Positions 1 to 6,570 of a stretch of DNA of 18,658 nt are shown one piece after another. The stretch's first letter is position 1. Each line of letters opens with the position of its first letter. The stretch comes from DAOVRL01 sp964459805 (GTDB taxonomy: Bacteria > Planctomycetota > Phycisphaerae > Sedimentisphaerales > Anaerobacaceae). Under the pieces are notes generated by a model. That model made no database searches, was not told the DNA's origin, and saw only the letters and a program-made list of their open reading frames with translations. The position numbers and the translations under genes are program-made. The stretch lies in contig CAYWOD010000050.1 in the NCBI GenBank assembly GCA_964459805.1, positions 1 to 18,658 of the forward strand, written 5' to 3'.

Positions 1-230
1 CAAAAAACCTTGTTTTTCGCCGGAAATAACTCTGCATCGCGCGCGGAAAATACTCGTTTAAGGTGCGTACTTTCCGCGATATGCCCTGTGCTCGGATTGT
101 TAAGCTCACTTCCCATCACATCTTCAAAGGCATCGACCTTGAGCCTCCTGGTCTCGGTGGCGTTCTTTTCTGCGGCCATTGCATCGACCTGAGCTGTCTT
201 GGTGATATTGTAGTTGTTAAGCATTGTCAT
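1..230 (-). CDS. partial hypothetical protein, runs off left edge
   Basis: On the minus strand an ATG at 230 (a second in-frame ATG is at 224) opens a frame of 76 codons that is still open at base 1, so the 3' end lies outside the window. The peptide begins MTMLNNYNITKTAQVDAM and is hydrophilic, rich in Ala, Glu, Asn and Lys, with no signal peptide or membrane segment. Codon third positions are mostly G or C (AAC, ACC, GCC, GTC, CTC), which supports real coding. No good Shine-Dalgarno is visible; a TTG at 236 is an alternative start and an in-frame TAA lies about 40 nt upstream. It follows the response regulator gene in the same direction after a 223-nt gap. I do not recognise a family. Confidence 0.5.
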   Translation of the reverse strand, partial: MTMLNNYNITKTAQVDAMAAEKNATETRRLKVDAFEDVMGSELNNPSTGHIAESTHLKRVFSARDAELFPAKNKVF

Positions 231-334
231 CAGCAAAGTGATGTCGGCGCCGGGAGAGTCGGCCGCTTAACGCAGCTTATTTGCATATAGAGATTAAGTA
301 AAATGTTGACTAAGACCAGGTATTTGTTCCTAAG

Positions 335-354
335 TGTGACAACTGTATGTCACA
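335..354. promoter_or_regulatory. perfect palindrome TGTGACA-N6-TGTCACA, possible operator
   Basis: Two 7-bp arms (335-341 and 348-354) are perfect inverted repeats around a 6-nt centre, in the gap between the response regulator and the partial left-edge gene. The two-turn spacing resembles a dimeric regulator site more than a terminator, as no T-run follows. It lies about 105 nt upstream of the left-edge gene's ATG. The rest of the gap (231-453) shows no intact gene. The spacing does not match the CRP consensus (N6 between TGTGA and TCACA; here N10). Confidence 0.35.
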
Positions 355-453
355 GGAAGTGAAAATTGCTGAAGATTTTTTTAGTGCTCCGCCCGTACCC
401 GAAAACCGCTGTCGTAATCACTAATACCTTCGGCCCCTACCTCTGCCGGCTTC

Positions 454-1080
454 TCAGAACTCCAGCGTTATGATGCCATGGATGATAGCATATATCGTCA
501 GCCCTGCGATGCTGTCAATACCGAGCTTCTCCATAACTTGGTGACGAATTGTATCCACCCTCTTGGGGCTTCTATGCAGCTCCAAAGCAATCTGTTTGAT
601 TGTGTAGCCCTGCGCTGTCATCTTAACAATCTGACGTTCCCTGCTTGTTAGTTCCAGTGATTCGCTCGACAAGCTTTTTAGTGCTATATCCATTATCTGA
701 GGACTCAGATAATGCTCATTGTCAGCCGCTGCCTCAAGTGCCTTGAGAAGCTCATCCGAAAAATTAGACTTCAGCACGTAACCTAAAACTCCCGTTTTGA
801 GAGCTTCCAGGACGATATGCTCACTCTTGTGCATCGAGAGGACTACGACCCGAATATCGGGGTTCTCGGCAAGGATAAGACGCGTGGCCTCGATGCCGCT
901 TATTCCAGGCGGCATGTTTACGTCCATAATTACAATGTCCGGCGAAAGCTCTCTTGCAAGCCGCACTGTCGTTGGGCCGTCTTCGGCTTCGCCGACTATT
1001 TCCATATCGGCTTGTTTCTCAATCAACGACTTCAAGCCTTCGCGAACAACTGCATGGTCATCAGCCACTAATATTCTCAT
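454..1080 (-). CDS. NarL/FixJ-family response regulator
   Basis: A 208-aa two-component response regulator that should bind DNA when phosphorylated. The N-terminal receiver domain (about residues 1-120) has the acidic pair D7/D8, the phospho-acceptor D53 (VIMDVNMPP) and the conserved K104. The C-terminal LuxR-type HTH (about 142-208) starts LTSRERQIVKMTAQG and has the recognition-helix region SPKRVDTIRHQVMEKLGI. Length and layout are typical of the family. The ATG at 1080 is preceded by GAAAGGTGG at good spacing. The gene begins 18 nt after the stop of the hybrid kinase, so the two are almost certainly co-transcribed, and HisKA_3 kinases classically pair with NarL/FixJ regulators. Target genes cannot be told from the sequence. 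Confidence 0.95.
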   Translation of the reverse strand: MRILVADDHAVVREGLKSLIEKQADMEIVGEAEDGPTTVRLARELSPDIVIMDVNMPPGISGIEATRLILAENPDIRVVVLSMHKSEHIVLEALKTGVLGYVLKSNFSDELLKALEAAADNEHYLSPQIMDIALKSLSSESLELTSRERQIVKMTAQGYTIKQIALELHRSPKRVDTIRHQVMEKLGIDSIAGLTIYAIIHGIITLEF

Positions 1081-1098
1081 ACCTGCGCCACCTTTCGC

Positions 1099-3312
1099 TT
1101 AATGACTCGTGGGCTTTTGTACAGGAACAGAAATTTTAATAAGCGCACCCTGTCCCGGCTCGGATTCAATCTCAAAACTGCCACCCACATATTCCACCCT
1201 TTCACGGCTGTTGAAAAGTCCGAAACCGCCCGCTTCTTTAACCGGCAAACCAGGTTTCGACAGATCAAATCCAACGCCATCATCCTCAATGCTCACTCGA
1301 ATTGCCTCATCATCCTTTTTGATATGCACTTCCACCATATTCGCATCCGCGTGTTTTATAACATTAGTCAGCAGCTCTCGAATAACTCTAAACAACACAA
1401 CTCTGGTTTCCTCGTCCGGCTTCATAGGGCTCGGCTCAGAAACTACTTCGTACTTGAGCCGGGATTTCTTGCCGATATTTCGGTCAAGCCAGGATTCAAT
1501 CGCCGCATCGAGACCGACTTCATATATGACAGGGTTACTCAGTTCAAACGTCAGCGAATGGGCATCTTCAATTACCTTATCCATTGTGGCACTAACCCTC
1601 TCCAGCAATGCCGGTATTTCCGAATCGGGCGGCCCCTTCTTCAATGACTGCAAATCGAACTTGGCCATCGCCAGTTTATTGCCGATATCGCCGTGGATTC
1701 CATCCGCGATACGCCGTCGCTCTCGCTCCTCAGCTAAGGACAATTCCGATACCAGCGACCTGAGCTTCCCCTGGTACTCAAGAACCGCCTTCTCCGCCCG
1801 CTTGCGCTCCGTGATATCTTCTGCTGTCCCTTCATAATAAAGGGTATTTCCATGCTCATCGCGAACCAACCGGCTGTTCTCAATAAGAAACAGAGTTGTT
1901 CCGTCCTTTCTGACCCACGCAGATTCTAATCCAACGACCTGACTTTCTTTTTCGATGCGCTGACTGAATACTGGCCGCAAATACGGCCGTTCATATCCTT
2001 CCTTTTCAAGATCCCGTTGAGCCAACTCCTCAAAGGACGAATATCCTAACATCCGCACAAGCGCCGGATTTGCCATCAGGATGCGCCCGTCAGGCGTGGT
2101 TCGATAAACTCCAACTGCGGCATTTTCAAAAATTGCTTTAAACCGTTGTTCGCTCGCTCGTAACTCATCCTCCGCCTTCTTGCGCTCGGTAATGTCCTCT
2201 CCGGAACTCAATGCGGCAATAATTTCGCCGTTTTCATCTCTCAGTATGGTATTATGCCAGGCAATCAGTCTTTCATCGCCATTCTTGGTCAAAATAGGGT
2301 TTTCATAATATTCAGGCGCATCAGGCTCTCCGGCGACCAACCTTTCGAGGACAGTTCTTACCTCGTCTCTGATTCTCTCCGGCAGAAAATTATCAAACCA
2401 GTTCTTGGCAAGAATCTGTTCTTCGCTGTACCCTAAAATCTCACAGCCTTTCTTATTTATAAGGCCGACTCTTTGCTCAGAGTCGATAGCCACTAACATT
2501 ACGCCGGCAACATCAAGATACTTTTGAGCGTTGTCTCGCTCTCTCTGAAGTAACCGCTCTGCCCGCTTGCGCTCGGTGATGTCCTCGACTGTTCCTTCGT
2601 AGCAGAGCGTGTTGCCGTTGTCGTCACGAATGGCCTTTGCGTTTTCGACGACGAACAGGGTAGAACCGTCCCGCCTTTTCCATGCGGATTCAAGGCCGAC
2701 TATGCGTCCTTCGGCTTCGATGCGTTTCTTGAAGTCAGAGCGGGAATATCCGGCTTCGAATCCTTCTTCTTCGAGGTTTCGGCTGACAAGCTGATCGAAG
2801 GACTCATATCCGAGCATACGCACAACGGCGGGGTTTGCCATGAGTATCCGGCCGTCGGGCGTAGTCCTGTAGAGCCCCACGAGGGTGTTGTTGAAGATAT
2901 TCTTGAATTGCTCTTTGGATTCCCGCAGGGCATACTCGGCCTTATGTTTGTAGAGAGCCATCTCAATGTTGGTGCATAATTCTCTGGTTTCGAACGGTTT
3001 GGTTATGTAAGCAAATGGCTCTGTTATCTTGGCCCTCTGTACTGTTTTGTCATCCGTATAAGCAGTCAGATATACCACAGGAATATCAAAACGGCGGCGG
3101 ATTTGCTCGGCAGCGGCTATGCCATCCATATCCCCCTTTAACACTATATCCATCAATACCAAATCCGGCTGTATCTGCTCCGCTTTTTCGATGGCCTGTT
3201 CGCCGGATGAAGCAATAGCAGGGACATCATATCCCTGACTCTTGAGCGTATCTGCTATATCTTTGGCGACAATGCCTTCATCTTCGACAAGCAATATTTT
3301 TGTCCTTGCCAT
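1099..3312 (-). CDS. hybrid sensor kinase, REC-PAS-PAS-PAS-HisKA_3-HATPase
   Basis: A soluble 737-aa kinase. An N-terminal receiver domain (about 4-120) has E10/D11, phospho-acceptor D55 (LVLMDIVLKG) and K105. Three PAS/PAC units follow (about 132-250, 260-378, 382-508), each ending in an EDITERK(R/K)AE PAC tail. A HisKA_3 dimerisation helix carries the phospho-His H540 (ADGIHGDIGNKL), and the HATPase_c domain has an N-box around N650 and the DDGVGFD (about 677-683) and GGFGLFNSRERV (about 695-706) boxes. No membrane segment is present, so it acts in the cytoplasm and is probably driven by the upstream kinase through its receiver and/or by PAS ligands. I chose the ATG at 3312 because GGGAGG lies 7 nt before it and the receiver fold starts there; an upstream in-frame ATG at 3462 would only translate a repeat element. 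PAS1 and PAS3 are near duplicates. Confidence 0.93.
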   Translation of the reverse strand: MARTKILLVEDEGIVAKDIADTLKSQGYDVPAIASSGEQAIEKAEQIQPDLVLMDIVLKGDMDGIAAAEQIRRRFDIPVVYLTAYTDDKTVQRAKITEPFAYITKPFETRELCTNIEMALYKHKAEYALRESKEQFKNIFNNTLVGLYRTTPDGRILMANPAVVRMLGYESFDQLVSRNLEEEGFEAGYSRSDFKKRIEAEGRIVGLESAWKRRDGSTLFVVENAKAIRDDNGNTLCYEGTVEDITERKRAERLLQRERDNAQKYLDVAGVMLVAIDSEQRVGLINKKGCEILGYSEEQILAKNWFDNFLPERIRDEVRTVLERLVAGEPDAPEYYENPILTKNGDERLIAWHNTILRDENGEIIAALSSGEDITERKKAEDELRASEQRFKAIFENAAVGVYRTTPDGRILMANPALVRMLGYSSFEELAQRDLEKEGYERPYLRPVFSQRIEKESQVVGLESAWVRKDGTTLFLIENSRLVRDEHGNTLYYEGTAEDITERKRAEKAVLEYQGKLRSLVSELSLAEERERRRIADGIHGDIGNKLAMAKFDLQSLKKGPPDSEIPALLERVSATMDKVIEDAHSLTFELSNPVIYEVGLDAAIESWLDRNIGKKSRLKYEVVSEPSPMKPDEETRVVLFRVIRELLTNVIKHADANMVEVHIKKDDEAIRVSIEDDGVGFDLSKPGLPVKEAGGFGLFNSRERVEYVGGSFEIESEPGQGALIKISVPVQKPTSH

Positions 3313-3361
3313 TTTATCGCCTCCCTGCGATAGTACTCTGCCAAGAATCATTTGCTCGGTT

Positions 3362-3451
3362 GTCATTGCGAGGAGGCCGAAGGCCGACGCGGCAATCTCA
3401 AACCCCTCGAACGCCAGAGACTCCTTCGCCCTTTCAGCCCCTCGCAGTGAC
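3362..3451. repeat. GTCATTGCGAGG-type inverted-repeat element, copy 1
   Basis: A 90-nt element starts GTCATTGCGAG and ends CTCGCAGTGAC, its inverse with one mismatch. Inside are GGCCGAAGGCC and GGCAATCTC, features of a small hairpin repeat family common in metagenomic and planctomycete genomes. It lies directly upstream of the hybrid kinase gene. Confidence 0.75.
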
Positions 3452-3467
3452 CACCCAACCATACGTG

Positions 3468-3629
3468 TAACCGTTCACGGGGTATAAACCGAGTTTCTGT
3501 GTCATTGCGAGGCCTTTTTCAAAGGCCGTGGCAATCTCAAACACCCGAAAATCGAGATTGCTTCGTCGCTTCGCTCCTCGCAATGACGAAAAACGTCCAA
3601 AATTCAACATATCGCCCCGTGAACGGTTA
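3468..3629. repeat. 15-bp perfect inverted repeat enclosing repeat copy 2
   Basis: TAACCGTTCACGGGG (3468-3482) is perfectly complementary to CCCCGTGAACGGTTA (3615-3629). The arms enclose 132 nt that include the second GTCATTGCGAGG element. The right arm sits 8 nt after the stop of the membrane kinase gene, so in the mRNA it would give a nested hairpin between two kinase genes. The motif AACCATACGT also occurs in the same direction outside both arms. Confidence 0.7.
3501..3587. repeat. GTCATTGCGAGG-type inverted-repeat element, copy 2
   Basis: An 87-nt element has perfect 12-bp ends: GTCATTGCGAGG (3501-3512) and CCTCGCAATGAC (3576-3587). An internal hairpin GGCCTTTTTCAAAGGCC and a GGCAATCTC segment are present as in copies 1 and 3. 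No coding capacity. It fills part of the 325-nt gap between the two kinase genes; otherwise that gap shows no gene. Confidence 0.8.
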
Positions 3630-3637
3630 ACCATACG

Positions 3638-4843
3638 TTACACACTACTGGGTGCTCTTCCAAATGTAATCTTGAATGCTGTTCCCTTCTTCCTATCAAG
3701 CTCTATTGTGCCCTCAAGCTGTTCCACCAACATAATCACCAACTGCATACCTAACGATTCGGTTTTTCTAAAGTCCAGCTCTTTTGGAAATGCAATGCCA
3801 TTATTTTTAACAGTCAATACAAACCTACCGGCCTTATCCGAATGGAGCTCTATCATTATTTCGCCCTCTCCGCCATCTGGAAAGGCATATTTTAGAGCGT
3901 TTGAAACCAGCTCATTGATAATCAAGCCGCAGGGGATTGCCGTATTGATATCCAGCAAAATATCTTTGACATCTATGTTCAATCGAATGGCCTCGCTGAC
4001 TCTGTACAGGCTGAACAAATAATGTGTAGTGCTCCGTATGTATTCGGCAAGATCAATCCCCGCCAAATCCTCCGATTCGTACAATTTCTCGTGCACTAAG
4101 GCCATTGACCTGATACGGCTCTGGCCATTCTTGAACATCTTCAACGCTTGTTCATCCTTGATGTGTTTCGATTGAATGTTCAGGATGCTCGATATTACCT
4201 GCATATTATTCTTAACTCGATGGTGGATTTCCTTCAACAGCACCTCCTTTTCTTTGAGTGCCGCCTTCATTTTGCCTTCTGCCCTTTTCCGTTCGGCGAC
4301 CTCGGCCCGCAACTGCTGATTCGCGGCGCTGAGCTGCTGTTCACTCGCCCGCAACTGCTCGTTGGCGGCCTTTAGTTGCTGATTGCTTGCGTCCAACTGC
4401 TGATTTGCGGCCTTGAACTGCTGCTCGCTCGCCCGCAACTGGTCATTTGCGGCCTTGAGCTGCTGCTCGCTCGCCTGCAACTGCTCGTAAGCAGCCTGCA
4501 GCTCCTGCTTTTCCCTGTCAATACGCTCACTTAACTGAGCAACTACAAAGGCGATAACCACAAACATCGCGGCCCGAAAATAATCATTGGTACCGGCTAC
4601 ATCCGGCCTGAAGAAAATGTGGCTGAAAATCAGAAACACCGATGAAAACACAGCCACAAGTAAACCCTTTCTTCCCCACCAAACCGCTGCTAAAATAATA
4701 GGAGCATAGAATATGTGCGAAACCAGAACGCATGTGTTAAGGAATGCGTGAAAGTAGTACGACAAAAAGCAAGCACCGGCCAAAAGACCGGCCACTACCC
4801 AAATTTTGTACTTTTCTTTTCGGCTTTCAAATTTTATCCCCAT
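3638..4843 (-). CDS. membrane histidine kinase, HisKA_2 type, with coiled coil
   Basis: A sensor kinase of about 401 aa. The N-terminus has about four hydrophobic segments (roughly 14-34, 37-58, 61-79 and 91-106), then a long Gln/Ala-rich coiled coil (about 112-190), then a HisKA_2 domain with EIHHRVKNNMQVISSIL (phospho-His H208/H209) and a HATPase_c domain (N-box NELVSNALKYAF about 311-322; ESLGMQLV about 363-370). HisKA_2 kinases often signal to stand-alone receivers; the receiver of the downstream hybrid kinase is a natural partner, though this is inference. No extracytoplasmic sensor domain is seen, so the sensed cue may be in the membrane. Two adjacent ATGs exist (4846 and 4843); GAGGGG lies 3 nt from the first and 6 nt from the second, so I use the second. 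cheD ends 89 nt upstream on the same strand. Confidence 0.9.
   Translation of the reverse strand: MGIKFESRKEKYKIWVVAGLLAGACFLSYYFHAFLNTCVLVSHIFYAPIILAAVWWGRKGLLVAVFSSVFLIFSHIFFRPDVAGTNDYFRAAMFVVIAFVVAQLSERIDREKQELQAAYEQLQASEQQLKAANDQLRASEQQFKAANQQLDASNQQLKAANEQLRASEQQLSAANQQLRAEVAERKRAEGKMKAALKEKEVLLKEIHHRVKNNMQVISSILNIQSKHIKDEQALKMFKNGQSRIRSMALVHEKLYESEDLAGIDLAEYIRSTTHYLFSLYRVSEAIRLNIDVKDILLDINTAIPCGLIINELVSNALKYAFPDGGEGEIMIELHSDKAGRFVLTVKNNGIAFPKELDFRKTESLGMQLVIMLVEQLEGTIELDRKKGTAFKITFGRAPSSV
4298..4486 (-). repeat. 42-bp tandem repeat encoding 14-residue coiled-coil units
   Basis: Within the HisKA_2 kinase gene a 14-residue unit of the form xQLRASEQQLKAAN recurs about 4.4 times in register, matched by a degenerate 42-bp DNA repeat (for example CCCGCAACTG with a C, T or G variant in each copy). 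Fourteen residues equal two heptads, so the copies preserve coiled-coil phase. Confidence 0.8.
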
Positions 4844-4932
4844 CATATTCCCCTCATAGCCATTACATTTGCTGAAGAATTCTCTTTATGGTCTTTATTG
4901 TTTGCTGTCCGTCTGTATGCTGCGATTGTATT

Positions 4933-5424
4933 CTATGCCCTCCAGAGTTCTGTTTGGCTGCCGTTACCTTCTGCAAAGGACACTATCCCACGCTCGACGT
5001 CGAGCCACACACTTCTTCTATCTGTTCCTCCGAGGGTCTGCGCTGCCACCTTGAGCCCATTTTTCTCCAACAGCTCCAGAACCGATTCGATATTGTCTTG
5101 GCAAATGGTGTCATCTTCTCTATCGAGTATGTTTCCAGCGCCAACCACCACCACTTCGATGTGGTCTATTTTTGAACCCAGCTTGCTCATCTTACTGATT
5201 ATGGCGTCGATCGCATCGGCCGCATATCTCATCTTCTCGCGGCCCTTTTTCCTGGCAGGAGCTTTGCCCGGCAGCATAATGTGCGCCAGCACGCCGGCCC
5301 TTTTCCCGGCATCGTATGCCGCAATCGCAATGCAGGAGCCAATCGCCTTCGATTGCAATATTATTTTGCCTTTGCCCGCTTCGACCTGGCCTATCTGCAC
5401 ATCGATAATGTCCTTCCTCTCCAT
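4933..5424 (-). CDS. cheD: CheD-family chemoreceptor glutamine deamidase
   Basis: A 163-aa CheD homologue. In chemotaxis CheD deamidates glutamines on receptors and is controlled by CheC/CheY-P. The family's catalytic Cys and His are present: C31 in AIGSCIAIAAYD and H48 in GVLAHIMLPG. Also typical are KMRYAADAIDAII (about 84-96), VVVGAGNIL and the C-terminal LGGTDRRSVWLDVERG segment. Length is normal for the family. The ATG at 5424 has a purine-rich AAAGAG 7 nt upstream, placed in the loop region of a small AACACT/AGTGTT hairpin (5428-5444). It is the first gene of the kinase cluster. No chemoreceptor, cheA, cheW or cheC is in the window, so the substrate is unknown; it may have been adopted by the kinase system. 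Confidence 0.9.
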   Translation of the reverse strand: MERKDIIDVQIGQVEAGKGKIILQSKAIGSCIAIAAYDAGKRAGVLAHIMLPGKAPARKKGREKMRYAADAIDAIISKMSKLGSKIDHIEVVVVGAGNILDREDDTICQDNIESVLELLEKNGLKVAAQTLGGTDRRSVWLDVERGIVSFAEGNGSQTELWRA

Positions 5425-5506
5425 GTCAACACTCTTTCAGTGTTTTCCCTGATACTCGGCAATCTCAGCAAGCTGCGTCTTTGCATTCTTTCACCCTTCT
5501 TCTGCC

Positions 5507-5535
5507 CCTATAACGAATCCTTCTGCGAAAGTCAA
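5507..5535 (-). promoter_or_regulatory. sigma70-like promoter of the cheD-kinase cluster
   Basis: On the minus strand TTGACT (5530-5535) and TATAGG (5507-5512) are separated by exactly 17 nt; they match 5/6 and 4/6 of the consensus. Transcription would start near 5500, giving a leader of about 75 nt before the cheD ATG. No other equally good pair is seen in the upstream gap. Confidence 0.55.
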
Positions 5536-5638
5536 CCTTTTTTTGGCTCTCCTCACGAAAAGGGTGTGGCCGGATCTTCTGGGAATTGATTGCGGCGCTC
5601 GTCAATACTCGATCACGAAGCGCAGCACAGCCGCTATC

Positions 5639-5729
5639 GTCATTGCGAGAACCCCTTGGGGCCGTGGCAATCTCCCGCTTTGGAGTGCTTTGAGATTGCC
5701 GCAGTCGCCTCCGGCTCCTTCGCAATGAC
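5639..5729. repeat. GTCATTGCGAG-type inverted-repeat element, copy 3
   Basis: A 91-nt element has 9-bp perfect ends GTCATTGCG (5639-5647) and CGCAATGAC (5721-5729). Internal GGCAATCTCC and GAGATTGCCG pair with each other, so nearly the whole element can fold on itself. Same family as copies 1 and 2. Confidence 0.75.
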
Positions 5730-5791
5730 ATAGGCAAGTAACTTCTTGTCAAGAATATGGTTATATAGTTCCTGTTGTGGAAACAGCATTT

Positions 5792-5855
5792 GTCATTCCT
5801 GCGAAAGCAGGAATCCAGGTTTTTCGATATGGACCCCTGCTTTCGCAGGGGTGAC
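5792..5855. repeat. double-hairpin repeat with CCTGCGAAAGCAGG core
   Basis: A left hairpin CCTGC-GAAA-GCAGG (5798-5811, GNRA loop) and a right hairpin CCCCTGC-TTTC-GCAGGGG (5834-5851) are also inverted copies of each other. The outer ends are GTCATT and GGTGAC. It looks like the widespread GTCATTCCTGCGAAAGCAGG family of small repeats. Confidence 0.75.
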
Positions 5856-6073
5856 ATCGTCAGTTTTGGCTTTCCGCAACAGATACTACATAGTGCCAGA
5901 AGAATTAGGCACACGCAATGACAAGAACGACGAGGTTTTTGGGGTGGACAACAGGTCGCGGGCTCCGTTCGTCCCCGTAATATGCTTGTTAATCGAGGTC
6001 CGGCGTGATAAAATGACGTCAGTGGGCCGTCAACCAACAATCCCTGGTAATTATGACGGAAGGTAAGGTTTTG

Positions 6074-6451
6074 GTGAAGTCATACGGCAAGATGGTGTTG
6101 GCAGTTCTGGCACTGGCAGCCACTGCGGCCGGGCCATCGAAGGGGTCGAAATCCGCCCAAGTGGCGGCGGTAATTACGCCGGAGCAAATCCTGGCCGACT
6201 GGCTTCGCCAAGACGAGATTCGCAACGCCGCACCGGTTGCCAAAGGCAAAAAAACCACACCCGAACAGGATGCCATCGGAGCGTGTGACGGGATCAAGGA
6301 CGGCAAATGGGGATTTCACACGGAAAACGAGAATAAACCCTGGTGGCAGATCGACCTGGGTGAATCCACAGCGTTGGATCGGATCATCCTCTACAATCGC
6401 TGCGACCTGGCCGAGCGAAACTCGCGACTGATCGTTCTGCTGTCCGAATAA
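6074..6451 (+). pseudogene. 5' remnant of a secreted discoidin (F5/8 type C) protein
   Basis: About 125 codons remain. A signal-peptide-like N-terminus (KMVLAVLALAATAAG) is followed by PEQILADWLRQDEIRN, then the start of a galactose-binding-like discoidin fold: ACDGIKDGKWGFHTENENK, PWWQIDLGEST and LDRIILYNRCD, ending ERNSRLIVLLSE at a TAA. The conserved WWQIDLG-(x)-LDRIILYNR pattern is the first half of an F5/8 C domain, which usually spans about 130-150 aa and sits in much larger planctomycete enzymes. The frame stops halfway through the fold and no continuation was found in other frames downstream. GGAAGGTAAGG precedes the GTG at 6074; an in-frame ATG lies at 6053. I infer a truncated, probably non-functional gene. 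Confidence 0.6.
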
Positions 6452-6570
6452 CGGCGGCATAATTTGTAACATCAACCGGTAGATTGTGTATCCGACGAAA
6501 CGCCGAAGATCCTGCTGCCTGCCCGGTGGAAAGATCCTTGGCTAAGTTGTTAGACACCCGGACACGTGAG

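Larger units (their letters stand above)
5425..6073. other. 649-nt gap: promoter plus two repeat elements, no gene
   Basis: The gap between divergent cheD and the discoidin remnant holds the cheD promoter (5507-5535), a GTCATTGCGAG element (5639-5729) and a double-hairpin repeat (5792-5855). Open frames here on both strands are short, cross the repeats and carry no recognisable domain. No clear plus-strand promoter was picked out. Confidence 0.6.

Noticed and set aside
335..354. CRP binding site
   Set aside because: The half sites TGTGA and TCACA are 10 nt apart; CRP needs 6. Retained only as an unspecified palindrome.
1109..1837. 242-codon plus-strand open frame
   Set aside because: Antisense to the kinase core of the hybrid kinase; Ser-rich shadow with no domain.
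3313..3462. 50-residue N-terminal extension of the hybrid kinase
   Set aside because: It translates repeat copy 1 and part of the gap; a strong ribosome site and the receiver fold start at 3312.
4298..4486. CRISPR-like array
   Set aside because: The 42-bp repeats are contiguous, in frame and encode a coiled coil; there are no spacers.
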